From: Chachezhania sediminis
Lineage (GTDB): Bacteria > Pseudomonadota > Alphaproteobacteria > Rhodobacterales > Rhodobacteraceae
Length of the DNA stretch: 64,000 bases
Direction of reading: 5' to 3'
Assembly: GCF_009765275.1 (NCBI RefSeq)
Contig: NZ_VOPH01000001.1
Span: 434,001-498,000, forward strand
Shown here: piece after piece, positions 17,764 through 25,370 of the stretch
How the letters are laid out: every line of letters starts with the position of its first letter
How positions within the stretch are numbered: the stretch's first letter is position 1
The notes under the pieces: model-generated
The model's database searches: none
Told to the model about the DNA's origin: nothing
Seen by the model: only the letters and a program-made list of their open reading frames with translations
Translations under genes and position numbers: made by a program

Positions 17764-18371
17764 GGGGCCCCTGCCAGCTTGCGGCGCGCGGCCAGGAAAA
17801 ACCACAGCCCGAACAGGCCCAGAACATAGCCCATGCCGCCCAGGATGGACTGGATGTCCTTTGCCCGCTTCAGATCGGACATCTCGCGACGCAGCGGACG
17901 CAGCTCGTTCCGGACCAGGTCGGCGATCTGGGCCTGAACCTCCGCCGACAGGGCCACCGGCACGACAACCTCTGTCGGGGCAGCGACGGCCGGCGCAACC
18001 TTGTCCGCCACCTTGACCGGCGCCGGGGTCGCCCCCCCGGACGCCGTAGGCGCCGACAGAATCTGCGCGACCTCCTCGGCCGGCATCTCGACCAGGGCGA
18101 CATGGCCGGAACCGAGGTCGGCGCGGAACACGTGGGTCACAGGTTTTTCCGGCACGAAGCGGAACAGGCCGGTGTCATCCGTCACCGTCTCGCCCAGCGG
18201 CGCGCCGGTGTCGTCCAGCACCTCGACCCGCTGGTTCTTCGAGAACTCGCCATTGGAAAAGCCGATCTCGCCCTCGATCGCATGGCCTGCGGGAAACAGT
18301 TCGGCAATGACGTCATGGGCCGCGGCGGGGCTGGCCAGCAGGGCCACGGACAGGGCCAGAAGCCGGATCAT
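17760..18371 (-). CDS. CbiL/NikL-type auxiliary subunit of the cobalt/nickel importer
   Basis: The 203-residue product begins with a signal peptide ending LASPAAA, so the mature protein would start with His (HDVIAELFPAG). A beta-rich carboxypeptidase-regulatory-like domain follows, then a Pro/Ala-rich linker, a charged helical segment, and a single C-terminal membrane helix (MGYVLGLFGLWFFLAA). This architecture matches the NikL/CbiL proteins that replace CbiN in some nickel/cobalt ECF systems. It overlaps both neighbours by ATGA junctions. Confidence 0.8.
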   Translation of the reverse strand: MIRLLALSVALLASPAAAHDVIAELFPAGHAIEGEIGFSNGEFSKNQRVEVLDDTGAPLGETVTDDTGLFRFVPEKPVTHVFRADLGSGHVALVEMPAEEVAQILSAPTASGGATPAPVKVADKVAPAVAAPTEVVVPVALSAEVQAQIADLVRNELRPLRREMSDLKRAKDIQSILGGMGYVLGLFGLWFFLAARRKLAGAP

Positions 18372-18985
18372 GACGCAACCCGCCCGGGCACGGCGAAGAG
18401 GTCGGGCTTGACCACCCGGGCAAAATAGACGGCCGCACCGGTCAGCAGCCCCTCGACCGCCATCACCGGCACGTGCGCCAGCAGGACCAGCTTCGCGGCC
18501 GGAAGAAAGGCATCGCCGCTCAGCGCCAGGGCGGCCGCCACGGCCAGGGCGGTCCCGGCGATCGAGGCTGCGCCCGCGATCCCGCCCCAGACGGCCCCGG
18601 CCATGGGCGATCCGCGCCGGACCATCGCACCGAAGACCAGCCAGACCAGAACGGCGGGCCCCGCGATGTTCAGAAGGTTTACCCCCAGCACCGTCAGGCC
18701 GCCGAAGCCGAAGAAGGCCGCCTGCAGCACCAGCCCGACGAAAAGCGCAGGAAAGGCCGCCCAGCCCAACACCAGGCCCGCCAGCCCGTTCAGCACCAGA
18801 TGGACCGAGGACGGCCCGATCGGCACATGGATCAGGCCCGCCACGAAGAAAGCGGCCGACAGGACACCCGCGGCCGGGATCCGTTCCATCGGCAGGCGGG
18901 ACAGGCCCATGGCCAGGCCGCCGACCGCCAGCACGGCCTCGGCGATCACCACCGGCGTGGCCAGCGCACCGTCAACGATATGCAT
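18368..18985 (-). CDS. cbiM: Cobalt/nickel substrate-binding membrane subunit CbiM/NikM
   Basis: CbiM is the S component that binds and translocates the metal ion. The 205-residue product starts MHIVDGALATP; the Met-His N-terminus is the known metal-coordinating feature of this family. It has about six to seven hydrophobic segments, including HVPIGPSSVHLVLNGLAGLVLGW. Its stop overlaps the cbiL start. A B12 riboswitch over the operon favours cobalt as the physiological metal. Confidence 0.93.
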   Translation of the reverse strand: MHIVDGALATPVVIAEAVLAVGGLAMGLSRLPMERIPAAGVLSAAFFVAGLIHVPIGPSSVHLVLNGLAGLVLGWAAFPALFVGLVLQAAFFGFGGLTVLGVNLLNIAGPAVLVWLVFGAMVRRGSPMAGAVWGGIAGAASIAGTALAVAAALALSGDAFLPAAKLVLLAHVPVMAVEGLLTGAAVYFARVVKPDLFAVPGRVAS

Positions 18986-19170
18986 GGATCACCCCCGACG
19001 CGGAAGGAAAGAAGCGGGCCGCGCCCGTCTTCGGGACGGCGGATGCGGCGCGCATCCGTCGGGGATGTAACGGCGGATCCAGGGCATCCGCCCGGGGCAG
19101 GACGGCAGCGGGCGCAGGCTGCGGCCCGACCTCCCGTCCGCGGGTGACGCCCACGCGATGCGCCCGGGCC
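18986..19170 (-). other. Intergenic region between the DUF4198 gene and cbiM
   Basis: About 185 bases rich in short inverted repeats, such as GGATGCG/CGCATCC around 19030-19047. It contains no protein-like frame. It may be an RNA processing or stabilising segment within the operon. Confidence 0.4.
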
Positions 19171-20046
19171 TCAACCGTCCAGCGCATGGGCCCGGATCCA
19201 GATTACGGCGTCCTGCGACAGTTCCTTGCCCTCGTGCTCGGTCACCGGGCCGACGCCCAGCGCCGCAAAGCCCCACCAGCCCGCCTTCGGAATGCCGAAG
19301 GTGAAAACGCCGTCCGGCCCGGTCTTGGCCACCAGGGTCCCGCCCGGCGGCGGCGCCACCAGCGGTGCGCCCGCCGTGGCGGTTTCCAGGTCCGGCTCGG
19401 CCGCGACGAACTCGATTTCGATCTCGGCATCGGGGACAGGCTTGCCTTCTGACAGGACAATGCCGGAAAAGGTCGACCCGGCCAGCACGTTGTAGGGCCG
19501 GTTCAGCGGCACGATCTCGGCCGGCAAGCCCACGACCGTGTCCCAATCCGTCGGCAGCGTCGCGCGGTTCAGCACCGTCTTCACGAACTGCTGGATATAG
19601 ATGTCCTCGGTCACTTCCAGATAAGGGCTCTGCTCTGTCACCAGCACATAGTCCCCGGCCCGCTTCACCGGCACCTGGCCCAGGAAACCGCCCGCCTCGT
19701 TCTCGGCCCCGCGGAACGACATCGGCGCCAGTGTGCCAGCCAGGTCGGTCCTCTCGCCCCGGTGGATGACATAGAACGCTTCGGGGGGGTCGAGTTCCAT
19801 CACCGGCCCGTTCGCGAACGGGTGCCAGAAGATCATCCCCACCGGTACGTCGCCCGGACGGTCGATCACGGCATCAGACGTGTAGTTCAGAAGGAAATGC
19901 GCCTGCCCCTGCTGGGGCGCCGCCGCCAGGCCCAGCCCGAAGGTCAGCCCCAGTCCCGCGGCAAGCCGCTGTCGCCAGCCTTGTTTGCGCCAGCCTTGTT
20001 GTCTGTCGTCACGCAGCAGGCCCGGCCCGCATGTTTCACGTTGCAT
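19171..20046 (-). CDS. DUF4198 periplasmic protein of the cobalt/nickel importer (NikK/CbiK-like)
   Basis: The 291-residue product starts MQRETCGPGL and has a signal peptide (RLAAGLGLTFGLGLAAAP) with a likely cleavage after GQA, giving a mature N-terminal His (HFLLNY). The body is beta-rich with a TGPDGVFTFGIPKAGWWGF block typical of DUF4198 proteins, which accompany nickel and cobalt ECF importers. I chose 20046 because GGAAGGGCAGAG lies directly before it. It is the first gene after the minus-strand B12 riboswitch. A metal-capture role in the periplasm is inferred. Confidence 0.85.
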   Translation of the reverse strand: MQRETCGPGLLRDDRQQGWRKQGWRQRLAAGLGLTFGLGLAAAPQQGQAHFLLNYTSDAVIDRPGDVPVGMIFWHPFANGPVMELDPPEAFYVIHRGERTDLAGTLAPMSFRGAENEAGGFLGQVPVKRAGDYVLVTEQSPYLEVTEDIYIQQFVKTVLNRATLPTDWDTVVGLPAEIVPLNRPYNVLAGSTFSGIVLSEGKPVPDAEIEIEFVAAEPDLETATAGAPLVAPPPGGTLVAKTGPDGVFTFGIPKAGWWGFAALGVGPVTEHEGKELSQDAVIWIRAHALDG

Positions 20047-20217
20047 CTCTGCCCTTCCTTGGGCGGCGCCGCGGCCCTCGGGCACACGGAAACCGCGTTA
20101 GGGACGGAAAGGGGGGTCGGAAAGCACGGATCAGGCGCCAGGCGCTGTCCCCGGCCAGACGCGCACCCCGGCGTCCGTTGGAGTGGGCCGCGGGCGAATG
20201 CCCACGAACCGTCATGG

Positions 20218-20402
20218 CCGGCAGGTCTCCTGGCTCGCGGCTTGAACGCCGGGCTGGCCTTCCCGGGAGATATCCCCCAGTGGCATCGTCAGCCCTGCTC
20301 GCCGCTTACAGTTGCGGGGGCAGCCGCAGAATTGGCACCATGCGATGCCGCACTGCGTTCCCTCTTGCCTCCCCTCCGTGCAGGCACGGACGGGAACCGA
20401 TC
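20218..20402 (-). ncRNA. Cobalamin riboswitch (cobalt importer operon)
   Basis: Read on the minus strand, the elements appear in order: GAGGGAA (about 20358-20364), GGTGCC (20334-20339), GCTGCCCCCGCAACTGTAA (about 20307-20325), GCCACTGGG (about 20276-20284), CGGGAAGGC (about 20257-20265), and GAGCCAGGAGACCTGCC (20220-20236). This matches the adenosylcobalamin riboswitch closely, better than the copy at 1519. It sits about 170 bases upstream of the DUF4198 gene and should repress metal import when B12 is plentiful. Confidence 0.96.
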
Positions 20403-20412
20403 ATGTCGGATC

Positions 20413-20441
20413 ACATGCCTGTCGGGGCGGACCCTTGTCAA
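20413..20441 (-). promoter_or_regulatory. Candidate promoter of the importer riboswitch transcript
   Basis: On the minus strand a perfect TTGACA (20441-20436) is followed after 17 bases by GCATGT (20418-20413), a weak -10. Transcription would start at the 5' edge of the riboswitch. The rest of the gap, 20442-20651, shows nothing I recognise. Confidence 0.45.
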
Positions 20442-20651
20442 TGGAAGGTTGTCGGAGGGCATCCGCGAAAAGGTCCGCAGCCCTGCCCGTGGCGACGCCG
20501 ACCACCCGACCGGCCCTGTTCCGGCCGCGCGTTCGTGCCAGGCTGCCGGCACAAATCGCAGCGGCCCGGACGCCGTGACAGGCGCCATGAGAGGGTCCAT
20601 GACAGCGGTGTGACGGGGGCTGTGAAAGGGGCTGTGGCTGGGCCGCCGCCG

Positions 20652-23600
20652 TCAGGGCATCTCGACCAGGCTGCCAAAGACGTGGCTGACCTCGCCTTCC
20701 GCGTCGAAATGCGTGTGGCCCTGAAGGTGGACACGGCGGCCCTTTCTGTCCGGGCCGTGCATCAGCGCCTTCAGATCCAAGGGCGTTCCCTCCGTCTCGG
20801 CCGCCCGGAACGCGGCCGATACACGGTCGCGGTCTTCGGGCACGAACAGGTCGACCAATTGCTCCAGCCGCGACACCTGCGAGGTCTTGGTCCCCAGAGA
20901 CTGGAACAATTGCCCAGCCAGGAAAGGAATGTCGTTGGCCGTGTCATAGGAGAAGAAGCCCGTCTCGCGATCCCCGGGCGAATCCAGAAGGTGTTGAAGG
21001 ATCAGCATGTTGCCCGCCGCTTCGGTGGCATTGCGGGCCACGCCGACCATCCGCGCAGGCGACCCGTTGCCCCCACCCAGCGTCGACCCGGCAAGTTCCA
21101 GAAGGAAGGTGCTGTCGTCCTTGCGCACGCCCCGCGCCGTGGTGCGAAAACTTTCGCCGGTGTCTATTGCATCGTCGATGGCCTTGCGCAGGCGATCATG
21201 GTCCAGCGGAAAGAACTCCTCCAGCAGGTCGCCGATATTCTCCATCCCCTCGGCGGGCGCGGCACCGAACATAGCGTAAAGCTCGTCCGACCAGGTCATG
21301 CCCTCGGTCGCGATGTCCACTTCCCAGGTGCCAATGTCACCGAAGGCGCGGATCGTGCGCGACACCATCTCGACCTGGGGCATGCCCAGCAACACGATGG
21401 TCAGGCCGGCCAGCTCCTCGTTCCGCAGGAAATAGGGCCCGATGCGCAGTTCGAAATGGGTGCCCGCAGAGGCAAAGACCGAACTGTGCCCGTTGCGGGT
21501 CTTCAGCACCTCGGCACAGATGTCCAGCACCCGTGGAAAGCCGTCGGGCAGCGATACCTGGCTGAGATGGCCGAAATGGTTGCCCTTGTCGGTCAGCCCC
21601 AGAAGCTCGCGCGCGCCATAGGACGCATTGCGGATCACCAGCCCCTGGTCGACCGTCAAAAGCGGCAGCGGCAGCGCCACCAGGATCCCCACCCGTTCCG
21701 CCGCCGTGGTGTTCAGCTCGTCCGAGTTGATCAGCAGTTCCTCGTTGACCGTGATCAGTTCCTCGTTCGTGGATTGCAGTTCCTCGTTCGAGGTCTCAAG
21801 CTCCTCGTTCGTGGATTGCAGCTCCTCGTTGGCCGATTGCAGCTCCTCGTTCGTCGACTGCAGTTCCTCGTTCGAGGTCTGCAATTCCTCGGTCGTGACC
21901 TGAAGCGCCTCGCGGGCGCGGGCCAGTTCGTTTTCAAGATGGGTGGTGTATTCCAGATCCTCGTTGTCCTTGCGGACCGGCTGTACCTTCTCGGCCATCT
22001 CGGTCTCGATCGAGACCAGCACCAGCGCTTCGGTATCGTCGCTGTCGCCAACCGGATAGGCATGCAGGCGCACCCGGTTGAAGCCCTTGCCTTCGATGTT
22101 CCGCCAGGACCCGTGCCGGGTAATGTTGTGCTTCAGCGCCAGCGGGATCAGGCTGGACGCCTCGGCCGCCAGGGGCGCGCGCAGGATGTTGGTGTTCAGC
22201 CGGTCGCGCAGCGAATCCGTCATCGCGGCGAATTCAGTCAGGTCGCCGAAGATCTTCAGGATCTCGCGCCGCGTATTGGTCAGGAAACCGACGGGCGCCA
22301 CTGCAGTGCAGACCTGTTCGAAACGCCGCCGGAACTGGTCGCTGCCCTGACCCGTGTCGCGCGCCCTGGGCCGCGGCGCCGGCATGTTCCAGCTGGACGG
22401 CATCATGCCGCCGGGGCTGCCGAAACGGGTGCGCACGTTCTGGCGATAGACCCGGGCCCGTTCCGACACCGGTTCGAAGAACGGTTCGATCGAGCCCAGG
22501 TTTTCCGACATGCCCAGGAACATCAGCCCTTCGGACCGCAACGCGTAATGCAGCCGGCCCAGCACGCGTTCCTGAAGCGACGCGTCGAAATAGATCAGCG
22601 TGTTCCGGATCGAGATGATGTCGATATCGACGAAGGGCGGATCCTGGAACACGTTGTGCTTGGAAAACAGCACCAGCTTGCGCAGTTCAGGCAGCACGGT
22701 CAGCGCGCTTTCCGACACGGTGAAGTAGCGCGAGATGTATTCGGCCGGAATGTCCGCCTGTGCGGACAGCGGATAGACCCCCGCCCGGCCCCGGCCCAGC
22801 GCGGCCTCGTCGATATCGGTGGCGAAGATCTGGATCTTCGACGGATCCACCTGCCCCGGACCGCCCAGCGCCTCGCACAGCAGGATCGCGATGGAATAGA
22901 CCTCCTCGCCGCTGGCGCAGCCCGGAACCCAGACGCGGATCTTCTCCTCGCCCCGGTCGTAGACCAGCTTGCGCACGGAATCGCCCAGCGTGACGAACTG
23001 TTCCGCGTCCCGGAAGAACCGCGTGACCGAGATCAGCAGGTCGCGATACAGCGCATCGACCTCGTCCGGCGACGACCGGCACAGCGCGACATAGTCGTCG
23101 TAGCGCTCGATCCCCTTTGCCACCATGCGCCGCTGGATGCGACGATTGATGGTGTTTTCCTTGTATTCGCGGAAATCCACCCGGGTTCGGGCCAGCAGGA
23201 TCTGGAAAAGGTCGTTATGTTCGGAATGGACGTTCAGGGAATCCTGCAGAGCCTTCAGATTCCGCGGCCGGGCCAGGATCGTGGCCAGATGTTCGCCCAT
23301 CTGGCGGGGCGTCAGCACCAGGTCGATGCAACCGGTTTCCACCGCCGATACAGGCATGGTGTCGTACTTGCAGGACGCAGGGTCCTGGCTGATCGTGATG
23401 CCCCCGGCCTCGCGGATGTCCTGGACGCCATAGGACCCGTCCGATCCCGTCCCCGACAGCACGATGCCGACGCTGGCCTGTTTGCTTGACCGCGCGATGG
23501 ACGCGAACAGCCGGTCGGCCGACGGTTTCGGTTCCGCCGGATGCCCGCGTGGCAATTCGCGGTGAACCTGCCCTTCGGTGACCGTGATGTCATAACCCGG

Positions 23601-23846
23601 GGTCGAGACATAGATCGTCCGCGCCTCGAGCGGCATGGCATGGGTGACCTCGACCACGTTCAGCGGGGTTTCCCGCGACAGCAGCGTGGACAGAAGGCTC
23701 TTGTGCTTGGGCGACATATGCTGTGCCAGGACATAGGCACAGGGCAGATCCGTGCTGAGATGCTGCACGAGCGAGGTCATGGCCTCGAAACCGCCGGCGG
23801 ATGCGGCGATTCCGACCACGACCTGTGGCAGAGCGTTCTCGTCCAT
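20652..23846 (-). CDS. CheB-CheR-PAS fusion protein without a kinase domain
   Basis: This 1064-residue protein fuses a chemoreceptor methylesterase and methyltransferase to sensory domains. Residues 1-190 are CheB-like with the triad Ser16 (GIAASAGG), His43 (AQHMSPKH) and Asp136 (SGTGSDG), without an N-terminal receiver. Residues about 210-480 are CheR-like (FREYKENTINRRIQRRM, VPGCASGEEVYSIA). A PAS-like part follows, then a heptad coiled coil (NEELQST repeats, about 650-705), then two to three PAS-like domains to the C-terminus. I see no HATPase motifs, although many relatives end in a histidine kinase. No chemotaxis gene lies nearby. It is divergent from the 24289 gene. Confidence 0.88.
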   Translation of the reverse strand: MDENALPQVVVGIAASAGGFEAMTSLVQHLSTDLPCAYVLAQHMSPKHKSLLSTLLSRETPLNVVEVTHAMPLEARTIYVSTPGYDITVTEGQVHRELPRGHPAEPKPSADRLFASIARSSKQASVGIVLSGTGSDGSYGVQDIREAGGITISQDPASCKYDTMPVSAVETGCIDLVLTPRQMGEHLATILARPRNLKALQDSLNVHSEHNDLFQILLARTRVDFREYKENTINRRIQRRMVAKGIERYDDYVALCRSSPDEVDALYRDLLISVTRFFRDAEQFVTLGDSVRKLVYDRGEEKIRVWVPGCASGEEVYSIAILLCEALGGPGQVDPSKIQIFATDIDEAALGRGRAGVYPLSAQADIPAEYISRYFTVSESALTVLPELRKLVLFSKHNVFQDPPFVDIDIISIRNTLIYFDASLQERVLGRLHYALRSEGLMFLGMSENLGSIEPFFEPVSERARVYRQNVRTRFGSPGGMMPSSWNMPAPRPRARDTGQGSDQFRRRFEQVCTAVAPVGFLTNTRREILKIFGDLTEFAAMTDSLRDRLNTNILRAPLAAEASSLIPLALKHNITRHGSWRNIEGKGFNRVRLHAYPVGDSDDTEALVLVSIETEMAEKVQPVRKDNEDLEYTTHLENELARAREALQVTTEELQTSNEELQSTNEELQSANEELQSTNEELETSNEELQSTNEELITVNEELLINSDELNTTAAERVGILVALPLPLLTVDQGLVIRNASYGARELLGLTDKGNHFGHLSQVSLPDGFPRVLDICAEVLKTRNGHSSVFASAGTHFELRIGPYFLRNEELAGLTIVLLGMPQVEMVSRTIRAFGDIGTWEVDIATEGMTWSDELYAMFGAAPAEGMENIGDLLEEFFPLDHDRLRKAIDDAIDTGESFRTTARGVRKDDSTFLLELAGSTLGGGNGSPARMVGVARNATEAAGNMLILQHLLDSPGDRETGFFSYDTANDIPFLAGQLFQSLGTKTSQVSRLEQLVDLFVPEDRDRVSAAFRAAETEGTPLDLKALMHGPDRKGRRVHLQGHTHFDAEGEVSHVFGSLVEMP
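21736..21900 (-). repeat. 21-bp tandem repeat encoding a heptad coiled coil
   Basis: Roughly seven to eight imperfect 21-base units, built on TTCCTCGTT plus variable bases on the + strand, encode seven-residue repeats of the type SNEELQS in the CheB-CheR-PAS protein. The length may vary among strains by slippage or recombination. Confidence 0.85.
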
Positions 23847-24288
23847 CGATATGACTCTCCCCGGCCCTGCGGCCCCACATCATGCCTGATGTCCGTCCCG
23901 GGCGTTCGACGCACCCGTTCAGACGGTCCGATAAGCCGGTCAGACCCGAATGTTCATGCGATACCGTACATTTTCCCGGTTAAGCAGAGTATATTTTGCG
24001 ACAGTATCGCAAAATGCTAACTCTTTTCAGTTATGGCTGACAACGCCAAACATTTCCGAAGAACCAAATCACGGCCGCCATCGGGCGTTCCCGGATACCT
24101 CCAATGCCGACACCGCTTTAAAGACACATACAAAATGTATCTATTGCAACCTGACATTGCATCGGTACATTAGACTGGACAAACATGGTTAAGCACACCT
24201 CACCGCAACGCCCGGTCGGCTAACGAGTTGTTAACCATCCGGGCCTACTCCTTTTCAGACCAAGAACAGGTTCCGAGGTTCCCGTTAA
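23847..24288. promoter_or_regulatory. Divergent control region of the CheB-CheR-PAS gene and the 24289 gene
   Basis: This 442-base gap is clearly more AT-rich than its surroundings from about 23950 onward. It holds a perfect inverted repeat ATTTTGCGA-CAGTA-TCGCAAAAT (23993-24015) and a second pair GCGATAC (23959-23965) / GTATCGC (24004-24010) sharing one arm. A plausible rightward promoter is TTGCAA (24144-24149), 16 bases, TACATT (24166-24171). No small gene is convincing. Confidence 0.6.
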
Positions 24289-25020
24289 ATGACCGACCCC
24301 GTCCGCGCCGGCACTGGCAAGAAAATCACGGTCACCCTGCGCCGGCAGCGCGATCGCGACGGCTGGTGGGTGGAATCCGTGCAACTGAAGCATCCAAACC
24401 ACTATTCTCGCGTCTATTTCCAGGGCAAACCGCCCCTGCGCACCGTGCTGGGCGGTCCGATCTGCGACTCTATAGAACCGAACCTTCCGCGCGATTTCGA
24501 AAAGGGCGCCACCCTGTCGTCCGACGCTCTGGTCAAGATGCCGGGGCTGTTCCTCGTGGGCTTGCGCGTGCTCGCGGATTACGCGCGCGACGGGGTCCAG
24601 ACCGTGACGGTCAGGTTCACCCGCGCCTTCGGCAACCTGGAGACGATCTTCCTGCCCCGCTACCGCCCCGAGCTGCTGCGCGACGAACGGGAAGAACTCG
24701 CCGTCCGCGCCCTTGTCGACCTGGTCAATCCCTGCCTCGAACTGTGCGAGGCCATGGTGAACAGCATCATCACCCAGGAACAGGCCGAGATGGTGGCGGC
24801 ACGCGCCGGCACCCTCGCCCGCTCGCGCGAGGAGCTGGGGTTTTTCGCCGGGCTGCTCAGCCGTTTCGTGGCACAGGAAGAAACGTCTGCCGGCCATGAT
24901 TTTCCCGCCATCGGCACCTTCGGCGCGCCGGGCCTGGCCGAAGACCAGACGCCCTATGGTTATTCCCGGATCGGCGGCCCTGTGGCTGCCGGAATGATGG
25001 GCGACGAACCCGACCGCTGA
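24289..25020 (+). CDS. Conserved-looking protein of unknown function
   Basis: I do not recognise this 243-residue product. It has no signal peptide or membrane helix. The N-terminal half is rich in beta-like segments (KITVTLRRQRDRDGWWVESVQL, abbreviated region 12-34) and aromatic residues. The middle is helical and acidic/basic, and the C-terminal 45 residues are Gly/Pro-rich and probably disordered. Codon use matches its neighbours. The start at 24289 follows CCGAGG at some distance. It faces the CheB-CheR-PAS gene across two inverted repeats. A hairpin (25009-25030) spans its stop codon. Confidence 0.7.
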   Translation: MTDPVRAGTGKKITVTLRRQRDRDGWWVESVQLKHPNHYSRVYFQGKPPLRTVLGGPICDSIEPNLPRDFEKGATLSSDALVKMPGLFLVGLRVLADYARDGVQTVTVRFTRAFGNLETIFLPRYRPELLRDEREELAVRALVDLVNPCLELCEAMVNSIITQEQAEMVAARAGTLARSREELGFFAGLLSRFVAQEETSAGHDFPAIGTFGAPGLAEDQTPYGYSRIGGPVAAGMMGDEPDR

Positions 25021-25030
25021 TACGGTCGGG
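25009..25030 (+). terminator. Hairpin spanning the stop codon of the 24289 gene
   Basis: CCCGACCG / CGGTCGGG with a six-base loop that contains the TGA stop. There is no T tract, so termination is uncertain. Confidence 0.4.
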
Positions 25031-25370
25031 ATCCCCTTCGGAACATTTTCCGGGCACCTGTCCGGCCGCCGCTCGTGCGGTGACCGCAACCGCCGGACCA
25101 ACGGATGCGCCGGCACTCCACATGATATTGCCGGTTGCGCGCGGGCAACTTCCCTGCAACACATTGATTTGCGGGACTTCCCAAAGGCTGACCCGTGGTA
25201 AAGAGTGAAAGTCTGATCGGTATTCCGCTTCCTGTTCCGGGAAAACTGCGACCGGCCGCCTTGTGGCCGGCCCCCGTAACGGGCGGCACAGCCTGCGCCC
25301 TGGATATCAGAACAAAACATGGCGCCGCTGCACCGGTCCGGGACTGGGACAGTGTTGTGGGGGTATCTTT
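25031..25370 (+). other. Upstream region of the APC permease
   Basis: A 340-base stretch with no convincing gene. It has a hairpin CCGGCC/GGCCGG near 25253-25271 and CGCCCGTTACG-type symmetry (CCCGTAACGGG) at about 25272-25284. It probably carries the promoter and a leader for the permease, but I cannot place either. Confidence 0.35.

Noticed and set aside
21736-21900. Tandem repeats considered as a CRISPR-like array
   Set aside because: The period is 21 bases without spacers and encodes heptads of a coiled coil inside a gene.
20031-23489. A 1152-codon plus-strand open frame opposite the CheB-CheR-PAS gene
   Set aside because: It mirrors a clearly homologous minus-strand gene and also runs through a riboswitch. 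Composition is rich in His, Gln and Arg, as expected from an antisense frame in GC-rich DNA.
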